A DNA stretch of 64,000 bases from Sinomicrobium weinanense. GTDB lineage: Bacteria > Bacteroidota > Bacteroidia > Flavobacteriales > Flavobacteriaceae. The position numbers were made by a program, and so were the translations under genes. The stretch is from NCBI RefSeq assembly GCF_018863395.1, contig NZ_JAHKRR010000009.1, forward strand, positions 99,809 through 163,808. Direction: 5' to 3'. Within the stretch, counting starts at the first letter, position 1, and the number at the start of each line of letters is the position of its first letter. Below the pieces are notes generated by a model. It made no database searches. It was not told the DNA's origin and saw only the letters and a program-made list of their open reading frames with translations. Below are positions 1 to 8,139 of this stretch, one piece after another.

Positions 1-190
1 TGTGGCCAGAACATCGTCGAAAAGTGCTGTTTCGCCTTCAAAAAAAGTATATACAGTGCAAAAAGGGGACTCGCTCTGGACCATTTCTCAAAAATTCCGG
101 GGAATTTCTGTAAAAAATATTCGAGATTGGAACGATATTAGTGGGGATAGATTAAAGCCTGGAATGAAGCTAAAACTTTGCAGCTGCTAA
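1..190 (+). CDS. LysM-domain protein, C-terminal fragment (gene starts before the window)
   Basis: Only the last ~62 residues are visible. They hold one LysM peptidoglycan-binding module: YTVQKGDSLWTISQKF, then NIRDWNDI and LKPGMKLKL near the end. The open frame continues to the window edge, so the real start is upstream and the GTG at base 2 is not evidence of a start. A Ser/Lys-rich linker precedes the LysM module, as in LysM tails of lytic transglycosylases such as MltD. That parent enzyme is inference from the following DUF4837 gene, which often sits beside such a protein in Flavobacteria. The catalytic part cannot be seen. Confidence 0.8.
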   Translation, partial: VARTSSKSAVSPSKKVYTVQKGDSLWTISQKFRGISVKNIRDWNDISGDRLKPGMKLKLCSC

Positions 191-213
191 CAAACCCACT
201 AAATCTAAACATA

Positions 214-1293
214 ATGATACAAAATGCGCCTGTCTGCCGCCGGGCAGACAGAAGATTGAAACATGATCAGAAAAAAAACCGTAAAGCGGGACTTCATGTT
301 TATCTCACCAAAGGACTTGCCTTTATTTTAACCGGAATGTTGCTGGTACTGTCTTCCTGTAAAGAAGACGAAAAAACCAGGAAAAGTTATCTCCCCGATT
401 CTGTCGGGGCCATAAATTCCCTGGCCGTGGTCATAGATAACGAACTGTGGAAAGGAGATGTGGGAGACGAAATACGCGAATACTATGCTGCACCGGTAGA
501 TGGGTTGCCTATGGAAGAACCCATCTTTGCCATTCATCAGATCCCCTTGTCCATCTTTAAAGGTTCTACGACCAGGAGCAGGAATATTCTGCTGGTTGAG
601 AAAGATTCAACCACCAGTTCCGGTGTCAGCACCGATACCTTTGCCCGGCCGCAAAAAGTAGGGGTCATCAAGGCTCCGGACAGCGGGACAATGATAGACC
701 TTATTGCAGAAACGTCGAAAGAATATATTGAAGAATTCAAGGCGAACGATATCAAAGAAAAGCAGCACAGGTTTTACACTTCCCTGAACAAAGAAACCTA
801 TGTTCAGAAAAAGTTCGGAATATCCCTGACCATGCCATCCATCTACAAGACGAAAGAGGAAGAAGATAATTTTATCTGGATAGAAAGGGTTATTCCAAAG
901 GGGTCCATGCATGTTTTCGTATATGAACTCCCCCTGAATAGTATCCCTAACGATTCTACCCGGGTGGATGCCTTCATAAAAATACATGATTCCATAGGGA
1001 AGAAATACGTACCCGGACGGGAAGAAGGCATGTATATGATCACCCAGAAGGCCTACGCTCCTTATATTTTTGATATTACCCTTGCCGGAAAACCCACCAT
1101 AGAGACCAAGGGTATGTGGGAAATGAAGAACTTTGCCATGGCCGGCCCCTTTGTAAATTACATTATCAGGGATGAGGAAAACAACCGCTTGCTCGTCCTG
1201 GAAGGGCTTACATTTGCCCCGTCCGTGGACAAACGCGACTATATGTTTGAACTGGAAGCTATCCTGAAGAGTGTAGAATTTATTTCAAAATAA
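214..1293 (+). CDS. DUF4837 family lipoprotein
   Basis: Predicted outer-membrane-directed lipoprotein of unknown function, typical of Bacteroidota. A hydrophobic segment (about residues 31-47 from the ATG at 214) ends in LSSC with Cys49 as lipidated residue. The mature protein starts with the family pattern SVGAINSLAVVIDNELWKG, followed by the conserved blocks AAPVDGLPMEEP and RNILLVE. The frame stays open upstream to a TTG at 178, which would overlap the LysM gene; ATG 214 is preferred. The ~30 residues before the signal peptide are unusually long and are encoded by a hairpin repeat at 230-251, so the ancestral start may lie further in. Likely co-transcribed with the LysM gene. Confidence 0.85.
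   Translation: MIQNAPVCRRADRRLKHDQKKNRKAGLHVYLTKGLAFILTGMLLVLSSCKEDEKTRKSYLPDSVGAINSLAVVIDNELWKGDVGDEIREYYAAPVDGLPMEEPIFAIHQIPLSIFKGSTTRSRNILLVEKDSTTSSGVSTDTFARPQKVGVIKAPDSGTMIDLIAETSKEYIEEFKANDIKEKQHRFYTSLNKETYVQKKFGISLTMPSIYKTKEEEDNFIWIERVIPKGSMHVFVYELPLNSIPNDSTRVDAFIKIHDSIGKKYVPGREEGMYMITQKAYAPYIFDITLAGKPTIETKGMWEMKNFAMAGPFVNYIIRDEENNRLLVLEGLTFAPSVDKRDYMFELEAILKSVEFISK
230..251. repeat. Short perfect hairpin (9-bp arms, 4-nt loop) in the DUF4837 5' end
   Basis: CTGTCTGCC at 230-238 pairs with GGCAGACAG at 243-251 around the loop GCCG. It lies just downstream of the chosen start of the DUF4837 gene and is translated in frame as part of an odd N-terminal extension. It resembles the dispersed palindromes seen elsewhere in this window. 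It has no U-tract, so it is not a terminator. Confidence 0.6.
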
Positions 1294-1369
1294 CATCCCT
1301 CTACGTTCCTAACTATACCTCCCAAACCCTCTGTTTGATATCTCAAATCTCAAGTCTAAGATCTAAGTA

Positions 1370-3496
1370 GTGAATATCTTAAATTACGTTTCCACTCATA
1401 TCGACCTGCCACAAAGAAGTATTGCCAATACCCTGAAACTTTTGGAGGAAGACAGTACAGTGCCTTTTATTGCCCGTTACCGCAAGGAAATGACCGGAAA
1501 CCTCGATGAGGTACAGATCTCGGGGATACAGAAGCTGAAGAGTGCGTATGAGGAATTAGAGAAGCGAAAGGCTTCCGTTCTTAAATCCATAGAAGAGCAG
1601 GAAGAGCTCAGTCCGGAACTGAAACAGAAAATAGAGAGTGCCACGTCCCTTACCGAGGTGGAGGACCTTTACCTGCCCTACAAGAGAAAGCGGAATACCA
1701 GGGCCGGAATGGCCAGGGAAAAAGGGCTGGAGCCCCTGGCAAAGATGCTTATGGCACAGTCCGGAACAGATGTGGAGAACGCAGCTAACCGCTTTCTTAA
1801 CGACAAAGTGGGCGATACCGGGGAAGCGTTGCAGGGAGCTGTGGATATCAGTGCCGAATGGATCAACGAAAACCGAAGGGTACGCCATGTATTGCGGCGC
1901 TTGTTCAGCAGGAGTGCAACGATATCCGCATCCGTGGTAAAGGGCAGGGAAGAGGACGAACAGGCACAAAAATACCGTCAGTATTTCGATTGGAACGAGC
2001 CGTTGTACAAATGTCCTTCCCACAGATTGCTGGCCATGCTGCGGGCCGAAAAGGAAGAAGTGGTCCGGGTAAAGGTCGCGGTAGATAAGGAACAGGCCCT
2101 GGAAGCCATAGAAAACATCGTTATACGCAATGAAAGGGCCCCGGGGATATCCTATATCCGGAAGGCTGCAAAAGAAGCCTATGAGCGGCTGTTATACCCT
2201 GCTGTATCGAACGAAATACTGAAAGAAGCCAAAGAAAAGGCAGACCATACGGCCATTCAGGTCTTTTCAGGTAATTTAAGACAGTTGCTGCTGGCGCCTC
2301 CCCTCGGGGAAAAACGTATCCTGGCCATAGACCCGGGATTTAAAAGCGGTTGCAAGGTCGTATGCCTCGACGAAAAAGGCGATCTCCTGTACAATGAAAA
2401 CATCTATCCGCACCCTCCGCAAAGAGAAGCCTCACAAGCCATAAAAAAGATACGCTCCCTGGTGAATGCATACAGGGTAGAAGCTATTGCCATCGGTAAC
2501 GGTACGGCATCCCGGGAAACCGAAGCACTGATAAAGAGAATAGCCTTCGACCGGGAAGTACAGGTTTTTGTGGTGAATGAAAGCGGGGCATCGGTATATT
2601 CTGCCTCGGGTGTGGCCAGGCAAGAATTTCCAAATTACGACGTTACGGTCAGGGGAGCAGTATCCATAGGGCGGAGGCTGGCCGACCCGCTGGCCGAGCT
2701 GGTAAAGATCGATCCGAAATCGATAGGGGTGGGGCAATACCAGCACGATGTGGACCAGGGCCGGATGAAAACCGAGCTCGATGCCGTAGTGATGAGCTGC
2801 GTGAACAGCATAGGTGTCAATGTCAATACTGCCAGTCCCAGCCTGTTGGGATATGTATCCGGCATAGGGCCGTCACTTGCGGAGAAGATTGTGGAATACC
2901 GGAGCGAGAACGGGGAAATACGTTCCAGAAAAGAACTCCTGATGGTCCCCCGGCTCGGCAACAAGGCTTTTGAACAAAGTGCTGCCTTTCTCCGGATATT
3001 GCAGGGTAAAAACCCCCTGGACAATTCTGCCATACACCCGGAAAGCTACACTATCGTGGAAAAAATGGCCCGCGACCTGCAACTGGAAGTGGAAGAACTG
3101 ATAGGGAACAAAGAGAATATCGCAAGGATAAAGCCCGAAAAATACTGTACGGACAGCGTGGGATTACCAACATTGAACGATATCCTCAGGGAACTGGAAA
3201 AACCCGGCCTGGACCCCAGGAAAAAAGCAAAAGTCTTTGAGTTCAGTAAGGATCTGCGTACCATAGAAGATGTGAAACCCGGCATTACCGTGCCCGGTAT
3301 CGTAAACAATATCACCAATTTCGGATGTTTTGTGGATATCGGTATCAAGGAAAGCGGACTGGTACATATTTCCCGCCTCAGCGACACATACGTAAGCGAT
3401 GTGAACAGCGTGGTAAAACTGCATCAGCATGTCATGGTAAAGGTTATAGATGTGGACCTGAAAAGAAAGCGTATTCAGCTGTCCATGACAGATTGA
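1370..3496 (+). CDS. tex: Tex-family RNA-binding transcription accessory protein
   Basis: Cytoplasmic nucleic-acid-binding protein of the Tex/YhgF family, thought to act in transcription and RNA metabolism. At 708 residues it is full length. Visible domains in order: N-terminal helical Tex region with RYRKEMTGNLDEVQI; a YqgF-type RNase H-like fold from about residue 317 (ILAIDPGFKSGCK); helix-hairpin-helix repeats around 485-550 (YVSGIGPSLAEKIVEYR); and a C-terminal S1 RNA-binding domain from about 638 (PGIVNNITNFGCFVDIG). The start is a GTG that aligns with the family N-terminus (LNYVSTHIDLPQRSI). The 76-bp gap before it contains a CTCAAATCTCAAGTCTAAGATCT-like repetitive stretch. Confidence 0.95.
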   Translation: MNILNYVSTHIDLPQRSIANTLKLLEEDSTVPFIARYRKEMTGNLDEVQISGIQKLKSAYEELEKRKASVLKSIEEQEELSPELKQKIESATSLTEVEDLYLPYKRKRNTRAGMAREKGLEPLAKMLMAQSGTDVENAANRFLNDKVGDTGEALQGAVDISAEWINENRRVRHVLRRLFSRSATISASVVKGREEDEQAQKYRQYFDWNEPLYKCPSHRLLAMLRAEKEEVVRVKVAVDKEQALEAIENIVIRNERAPGISYIRKAAKEAYERLLYPAVSNEILKEAKEKADHTAIQVFSGNLRQLLLAPPLGEKRILAIDPGFKSGCKVVCLDEKGDLLYNENIYPHPPQREASQAIKKIRSLVNAYRVEAIAIGNGTASRETEALIKRIAFDREVQVFVVNESGASVYSASGVARQEFPNYDVTVRGAVSIGRRLADPLAELVKIDPKSIGVGQYQHDVDQGRMKTELDAVVMSCVNSIGVNVNTASPSLLGYVSGIGPSLAEKIVEYRSENGEIRSRKELLMVPRLGNKAFEQSAAFLRILQGKNPLDNSAIHPESYTIVEKMARDLQLEVEELIGNKENIARIKPEKYCTDSVGLPTLNDILRELEKPGLDPRKKAKVFEFSKDLRTIEDVKPGITVPGIVNNITNFGCFVDIGIKESGLVHISRLSDTYVSDVNSVVKLHQHVMVKVIDVDLKRKRIQLSMTD

Positions 3497-3592
3497 TGTA
3501 TTAGCGGGAGAGGAAATATTCTATTGTAAGAGGGACAAAAAAACCCTCATCCCCGAAAGAATAAAGGTTATTATCGTTATATCGGTAAAAAG

Positions 3593-3784
3593 CTATTGTT
3601 TCTTGTCGCTTTCGGGAGCAGCTTCGTCTTCCTTGGAGGCATTTTTAAATTCCTTTATACCGCTTCCAAGACCTCGCATCAGTTCAGGTATCTTCCTACC
3701 GCCGAAAAGGAGCAACAGTACGACAACGATCAATATGATCTGTGGAGCACCGATCATCCCTAAAAAAATATTCAATGACATCAT
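3593..3784 (-). CDS. tatA: Twin-arginine translocase subunit TatA
   Basis: Small inner-membrane component of the Tat export pore for folded proteins. The 63-residue protein has one N-terminal membrane helix ([14 protein letters not shown]), the hallmark [21 protein letters not shown] amphipathic region and an acidic/Lys-rich tail, which is TatA rather than TatB architecture. It is transcribed divergently from the M23 peptidase gene. A -7 box reading TACCTTTG on the minus strand lies at 3806-3813, about 22 bp upstream of the ATG. No tatC is in the window. Confidence 0.95.
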   Translation of the reverse strand: MMSLNIFLGMIGAPQIILIVVVLLLLFGGRKIPELMRGLGSGIKEFKNASKEDEAAPESDKKQ

Positions 3785-3805
3785 TTTTAATTACATTTAC
3801 TGTAA

Positions 3806-3813
3806 CAAAGGTA
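3806..3813 (-). promoter_or_regulatory. Candidate -7 promoter box of tatA
   Basis: TACCTTTG on the minus strand matches the Bacteroidota TAnnTTTG consensus. No clear -33 TTG is seen. Position relative to the tatA start predicts a leader of about 15 nt. Confidence 0.5.
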
Positions 3814-3878
3814 ATAAGAAAAGTTTAATCGAGGCGTTAATTATTATAATTTTAAGAATAGCGGTATATATAGAACGC

Positions 3879-3886
3879 TATATTTG
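3879..3886 (+). promoter_or_regulatory. Candidate -7 promoter box of the M23 peptidase gene
   Basis: TATATTTG matches TAnnTTTG exactly and ends only 8 bp before the ATG at 3895. With transcription usually starting a few bases after the box, the mRNA would be nearly leaderless. Confidence 0.5.
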
Positions 3887-3894
3887 CAGGAATT

Positions 3895-4779
3895 ATGTCA
3901 GAAAGCAAACCGAAAAGAAAGAAACTTGCAAAAAAGCTGTTACACAAGTATCGGCTGGTCATTCTCAATGAAGATACTTTCGAAGAGCGGCTTTCCTTTA
4001 GGCTGAACAGGCTTAATGTTTTTGTTGTAGGTACTTCCTTTGCTGTTTTTCTGATTGCCATCACCACAATGTTCATCGCTTTTACTCCTTTGCGTGAATA
4101 CATCCCCGGATATTCGTCCACAGAACTGAAAAGGCAGGTAGCCGATCTTACCTTTAAGACCGATTCACTGGTGAATGTACTGGATTACAACGACCGCTAT
4201 ATAGAGAATGTCAAGAGAGTACTTACCGGGGAAGTAAGCCCGGCGGATATGGATGCCGAGGCTTTGGAGGATTCCCTGACCAAAGAAAAAGAAAGGCCCG
4301 ACCCTTCCGAAGTGGATCTCAGTCCCGGGAAGGAAGATCTTGCCCTACGGGAAGAAGTGGCCCTGGAAGACAAGTACAATCTGGTAGGAAAGAGCCTGTC
4401 TAAGGTGAATTTTGTACTGTTTCCCCCGGTTTCCGGCGCCATATCAAACGCGTATAACCTGGAAGAAAAACACTTTGCCGTAGATATCCCCGGAGCTTCC
4501 GGCACCCCGGTAAAGGCTGCTGCGGACGGAATTGTTATCTTTGCCGAATGGACGGTAGAAACCGGCTACGTATGTATCATAGAACATTCTTTCGGCCTTA
4601 TATCAGTGTATAAGCACAACGGATCCCTGAGCAAATCGCAGGGAGAGCTTGTCAAAGCGGGAGAAGTCATCGCCACTATGGGAAATACGGGCGAACTGAC
4701 TACCGGGCCACATCTGCACTTTGAATTGTGGAGCAACGGCTATCCCGTAAATCCCACGGATTATATAGATTTCGACTAA
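3895..4779 (+). CDS. M23-family peptidoglycan metallopeptidase, membrane anchored
   Basis: Zinc endopeptidase expected to cleave peptidoglycan cross-bridges in the periplasm. Residues 1-40 are basic and cytoplasmic, ~42-63 form one membrane helix, and a charged coiled linker leads to the LytM/M23 domain. Zinc ligands are visible as H193-x3-D197 (HFAVDIPG) and H275 of the PHLHFELW motif, with H273 catalytic. The frame runs complete to the usual NPTDYIDF end. The neighbour across a short divergent promoter is tatA, an arrangement I associate with many Flavobacteria. Start chosen at the ATG behind the -7 box at 3879. Confidence 0.93.
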   Translation: MSESKPKRKKLAKKLLHKYRLVILNEDTFEERLSFRLNRLNVFVVGTSFAVFLIAITTMFIAFTPLREYIPGYSSTELKRQVADLTFKTDSLVNVLDYNDRYIENVKRVLTGEVSPADMDAEALEDSLTKEKERPDPSEVDLSPGKEDLALREEVALEDKYNLVGKSLSKVNFVLFPPVSGAISNAYNLEEKHFAVDIPGASGTPVKAAADGIVIFAEWTVETGYVCIIEHSFGLISVYKHNGSLSKSQGELVKAGEVIATMGNTGELTTGPHLHFELWSNGYPVNPTDYIDFD

Positions 4780-4816
4780 GGCTTATGAACATGATTAAAA
4801 AGTGGTATATTTTTTG

Positions 4817-4824
4817 TACCTTTG
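4817..4824 (+). promoter_or_regulatory. Candidate -7 box driving the AbiF-associated small RNA
   Basis: TACCTTTG fits TAnnTTTG. No strong -33 TTG is visible. A start a few bases downstream (about 4830) would place the 5' end just before the predicted RNA stem at 4835. Confidence 0.5.
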
Positions 4825-4829
4825 TACTA

Positions 4830-4946
4830 ACAGTACACACCACGCTACCCATAAGAACAGCGTCCCAGGGTGTGTCTTTTGTTTTTAGAATATCCTGATA
4901 ATTAATAACTTCGTCAGACTTTGGTTTGACGGAGTTTTTTATTTTT
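4830..4946 (+). ncRNA. Candidate AbiF-type antitoxin small RNA with its own terminator
   Basis: About 117 nt between the M23 stop and the abi start. A 7-bp stem pairs ACACACC (4835-4841) with GGTGTGT (4869-4875). It stacks on a 5-bp stem, ACGCT (4842-4846) with AGCGT (4859-4863), with a 5-nt bulge CCCAG and a 12-nt loop. After an AU-rich single strand comes an intrinsic terminator at 4907-4945. No open frame fits the interval. Structured RNAs of the abiF motif class, ending in a terminator directly upstream of Abi_2-type genes, are known; assignment here is from layout and fold, not from a covariance-model match. Likely role: an RNA antitoxin restraining the HEPN protein encoded just downstream. 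Confidence 0.65.
4907..4945 (+). terminator. Intrinsic terminator ending the AbiF-associated RNA
   Basis: AACTTCGTCA (4907-4916) pairs with TGACGGAGTT (4927-4936), one G-U pair, loop GACTTTGGTT, followed by a run of T with one A. It ends only about 6 bp before the abi ATG, so abi expression depends on read-through or on a promoter inside this interval. Confidence 0.85.
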
Positions 4947-4951
4947 AAAAG

Positions 4952-5869
4952 ATGTTTGATAAAGAAGCCACAACTATTGAAGAGCAAATAAAATTGCTTA
5001 GAAGAAGAGGGTTGAGTATACATCCGGAAGATGATGCGGAACATTATTTATCTCATATCAGTTATTACAGATTGGGAGAGTATTGGTATGTAATGCAATC
5101 GGATAAGGAAAAGCATATTTTTAAACCGGACAGTAAATTTTCCGATGTTATTGCTTTGTATAATTTCGACAGTGAATTACGCCTGTTACTTTTTGGAGTT
5201 ATCGAAAAGTTGGAAATCAGCCTGCGGACCAAACTTATTTATCATTTGTCTCACGAATTTGATCCCTGGTGGTTTCAAAACTTCAACCTTTTCAATGACA
5301 GTATATCCCTGGTGAAAACACTGTCCGGAATAGAAGAGGAGATTACCAGGAGCAAAGATATTACCATAAAAAATCACAAAAAAAAACACAAAAATGACAA
5401 AAGGTTTCCTCCTTCGTGGAAAAGTTTGGAACAGACCAGTTTCGGAGCCTTGTCCAAACTATACGGAAACCTCAAAAATACGATTGAGTCCAAAGATATT
5501 ATAGCGAAAGAATTTGGTGCGGTAAATCATACTTATCTGCCAAGTTGGTTACAGTCCATTACGCAAATTCGCAATTATTGTGCACACCATTCCCGGTTGT
5601 GGAACAAGAATTTACCCGGTGCACCGAAATTGCTATCCGATCCACCCTTTTATTGGGTGTCTAACGTCCCGAAGCAACATGAATTTCAAAAGCTGTATGT
5701 TCATTTGTGTATTATGAAATATTTACTGAATATTGTTCAACCGGGAAATACCTTCACAGAAAACCTGCACGAATTAATGCAAAAGTATTCTAATATAGAC
5801 GAGAATGCTTTGGGAATAAAGCCTGAATGGACCAAAGAGCCATTATGGCGTTACAGCAAAAAGCATTAA
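4952..5869 (+). CDS. Abi_2/AbiF-type HEPN abortive-infection protein
   Basis: Phage-defence/toxin-like protein of the AbiD/AbiF (Abi_2) family, predicted HEPN ribonuclease. The N-terminal part has the family signature EQIKLLRRRG...HYLSHISYYRLGEYW (residues 11-45). Two R-x-H motifs are present: R92-x5-H98 (RTKLIYH) and R207-x4-H212 inside RNYCAHHSRLWN, the diagnostic C-terminal motif. Length 305 residues is normal for the family. Base composition is more AT-rich than the flanking M23 and GH3 genes, suggesting acquisition. The gene sits directly behind a terminator-ended structured RNA, so an RNA-controlled toxin is the best reading. Catalysis and substrate are inferred, not shown. Confidence 0.92.
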   Translation: MFDKEATTIEEQIKLLRRRGLSIHPEDDAEHYLSHISYYRLGEYWYVMQSDKEKHIFKPDSKFSDVIALYNFDSELRLLLFGVIEKLEISLRTKLIYHLSHEFDPWWFQNFNLFNDSISLVKTLSGIEEEITRSKDITIKNHKKKHKNDKRFPPSWKSLEQTSFGALSKLYGNLKNTIESKDIIAKEFGAVNHTYLPSWLQSITQIRNYCAHHSRLWNKNLPGAPKLLSDPPFYWVSNVPKQHEFQKLYVHLCIMKYLLNIVQPGNTFTENLHELMQKYSNIDENALGIKPEWTKEPLWRYSKKH

Positions 5870-5935
5870 TATTCAAAATGTCTATGAAGGCCTTGACGGT
5901 TTGTATTAATTTTATCGATTTGCCAAATCAGGAAT

Positions 5936-7432
5936 ATGTCATTAAAATCCTTTGCTGCAAAAATATTTGCAAAGACCACCTGCAATAAGATTCAAAAATG
6001 GGCAGCCCGCCCCGTGGAAACCCAGGAAAAGGTATTCCGGGAACTGATCGCCTCGGCTGCACCTTCTGCATTCGGAAAAGATCACGATTTCAGCAGCATC
6101 AAAAACCATGAAGATTTCGTAAAAAGGGTCCCCGTACGCGACTATGAGGCATTGAGGCCCTATATAGACCGTATGGTGGAAGGGGAGGAAGATGTGCTCT
6201 GGAAAGGCAAGCCCCTGTATTTTGCCAAGACCTCCGGGACGACTTCCGGGGCCAAGTACATCCCCCTCACGGCCGATTCCATGCCCTATCATATTCAGGC
6301 AGCGCGGAATGCCATCCTGTGCTACATCAACGAAACGGGAAATACGCGTTTTGTGGATGGTAAGATGATCTTCCTGCAGGGCAGCCCCATACTGAATGAA
6401 AAGAACGGCATAAAGCTGGGGCGTTTATCCGGGATCGTGGCCCACTATGTCCCCAAATACCTGCAAAAGAACCGTATGCCCAGCTGGGAAACCAACTGTA
6501 TAGAAGACTGGGAAACCAAGGTCAATGCCATAGTGGAAGAAACCCTGAAAGAAGATATGACGGTGATAAGCGGCATCCCTTCCTGGGTGCAGATGTATTT
6601 TGAAAAACTTCAGGCCAGAACAGGCAATAAGGTCGGTGATATTTTTAAGAACTTCCGGCTTTTTATTTATGGCGGAGTGAATTATGAACCCTACCGGGCA
6701 AAGTTTGAGCAGCTTATCGGGAGAAAGGTAGACAGTATTGAACTTTTTCCTGCCAGCGAGGGATTTTTTGCCTATCAGGATTCGCAGAAAGAAAAAGGGA
6801 TGTTGTTACAACTCGATTCCGGGATCTTTTACGAATTTATCAGGGCAGATGAATTTTTTGAGGAAAACCCGGAACGGCTCACCATAAAAGATGTAAGAAC
6901 CGGGGTCAATTATGTAATGATCATTTCCACCAATGCCGGGCTGTGGGCCTATAACCTGGGCGATACCGTTCAGTTTACCTCGCTTAAGCCCTACCGGGTA
7001 GTGGTTTCGGGCAGGATAAAACATTTTACCTCTGCTTTCGGTGAGCACGTCATAGCCAAGGAAGTGGAGGAGGCCATGAGGCAGGCCATCGAAAGTTTCG
7101 GGGTCAGCATTAATGAGTTTACCGTAGCTCCCCAGACCGAGCCCGGGGAAGGCGGGCTCCCTTATCACGAATGGCTGGTAGAGTTTGAAAAGGAGCCCGA
7201 AAACCTGGCAGACTTTGCCCTGAAAATAGACCGGGCCCTGCAAGAGCAGAACAGCTACTATTACGACCTTATCGCCGGAAATATATTACAACCCCTGAAG
7301 ATCACGAAAATAAAAAAAGACGGTTTTACCGGCTATATGAAAAGCGTGGGCAAGCTGGGTGGGCAGAACAAGGTGCAACGCCTGTCCAACGACCGTAAAC
7401 TCGCCGAAGAATTATATAAATACAAAGTTTAA
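5936..7432 (+). CDS. GH3 auxin-responsive promoter family protein (acyl-adenylating amidosynthetase-like)
   Basis: 498-residue protein of the GH3 family. Plant members adenylate a carboxylate and couple it to an amino acid; the bacterial substrate is unknown. The ATP-binding motif TSGTTSGAKYIPLT lies at about residues 99-112, and the later YGGVNYEPYRAKFEQLIG and YNLGDTVQFTSLKPYRVVVSGR blocks are family hallmarks of the adenylate-forming fold. No signal peptide or membrane helix is seen, so it should be cytoplasmic. It starts 66 bp after the abi gene and is followed closely by a lipoprotein gene. A second adenylate-forming enzyme (LuxE-like) lies 3.5 kb downstream. Confidence 0.92.
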   Translation: MSLKSFAAKIFAKTTCNKIQKWAARPVETQEKVFRELIASAAPSAFGKDHDFSSIKNHEDFVKRVPVRDYEALRPYIDRMVEGEEDVLWKGKPLYFAKTSGTTSGAKYIPLTADSMPYHIQAARNAILCYINETGNTRFVDGKMIFLQGSPILNEKNGIKLGRLSGIVAHYVPKYLQKNRMPSWETNCIEDWETKVNAIVEETLKEDMTVISGIPSWVQMYFEKLQARTGNKVGDIFKNFRLFIYGGVNYEPYRAKFEQLIGRKVDSIELFPASEGFFAYQDSQKEKGMLLQLDSGIFYEFIRADEFFEENPERLTIKDVRTGVNYVMIISTNAGLWAYNLGDTVQFTSLKPYRVVVSGRIKHFTSAFGEHVIAKEVEEAMRQAIESFGVSINEFTVAPQTEPGEGGLPYHEWLVEFEKEPENLADFALKIDRALQEQNSYYYDLIAGNILQPLKITKIKKDGFTGYMKSVGKLGGQNKVQRLSNDRKLAEELYKYKV

Positions 7433-7452
7433 CCCAAATAAATTATCAGACT

Positions 7453-8091
7453 ATGCGTACAGGATTATTGATTTTTGCATTGTTGGTTTTGCTGTTATTT
7501 CAAAGTTGTGCTTCAGGGAATATTTCTGATCATAAGATAAAGGAACCGTCAAGAATATATAATAAAGTGGCTGTTGTGTGGACAACATCGAAAAATGACA
7601 TCACTAAACTCAACGATGAGACTTATAATGAGTCTTTTCGTGGAAAGTTTAACGATCTGGACGGTGCAAAGTACAGGAAACAATTAGAAAAAACCTTTAT
7701 CAGGAATATGTTTCCAACTAAAGGAATTGCTTCCGGGGATTTGTTCGATATTAACAAGGATTACGATTATAAAGAGTTTATAGATATAATAAAAACTTCC
7801 GGAGCCGAGGCCGTTTTGGTTATAAAAAGAGTGTCCTGGGAACAAACGCAGCATATAGATGGCGTAGATGGGGATATCAGTACCAGATACGAACCCAATG
7901 CCAGGTTTCATATCTATCTTATAGACATGGCTACACTGGAAAACCAGTGGATAGCGACCTCTTCCGTAGAGGGTGATTTTTATGCAGGCTATGGGACCGT
8001 AAATAATAATCTGGCCCGTAAGGTGATAAGAAAATTGCGCAAGGAGCGGTATATAGCAGGTAAGGAACTGAAAAGAATGATGAGTAACTAA
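7453..8091 (+). CDS. Lipoprotein of unknown function
   Basis: 212 residues with a clear type II signal peptide (LLIFALLVLLLFQSC, Cys19 lipidated). The mature domain contains KVAVVWTTSKNDI, a central EAVLVIKRVSWEQ strand and FHIYLIDMATLENQWIATSSVEGDFYAG. That pattern suggests an alternating alpha/beta fold like periplasmic lipoproteins of the DUF4136/LpoB kind, but I do not recognise the family. It follows GH3 by 20 bp and is probably co-transcribed with it. Composition is slightly more AT-rich than the neighbours. Confidence 0.8.
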   Translation: MRTGLLIFALLVLLLFQSCASGNISDHKIKEPSRIYNKVAVVWTTSKNDITKLNDETYNESFRGKFNDLDGAKYRKQLEKTFIRNMFPTKGIASGDLFDINKDYDYKEFIDIIKTSGAEAVLVIKRVSWEQTQHIDGVDGDISTRYEPNARFHIYLIDMATLENQWIATSSVEGDFYAGYGTVNNNLARKVIRKLRKERYIAGKELKRMMSN

Positions 8092-8116
8092 TCGGTGGAG
8101 ATAACATAAAATCCCG

Positions 8117-8124
8117 TATTTTTG
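8117..8124 (+). promoter_or_regulatory. Candidate -7 promoter box before the DUF6909-like gene
   Basis: TATTTTTG matches TAnnTTTG, 15 bp upstream of the ATG at 8140. No obvious -33 TTG. Confidence 0.4.
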
Positions 8125-8139
8125 TGCGGAAAATAGAGT

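Noticed and set aside
3530..3548. GAGGG/CCCTC hairpin after tex as a terminator
   Set aside because: A 5-bp stem with an A-only loop and no T-run on the plus strand is too weak to call.
4907..4945. Terminator read as belonging to the M23 gene alone
   Set aside because: It lies more than 125 bp after the M23 stop, behind a -7 box and a separate stem, and next to the abi start. It fits better as the 3' end of the small RNA, although M23 transcripts may also end there.
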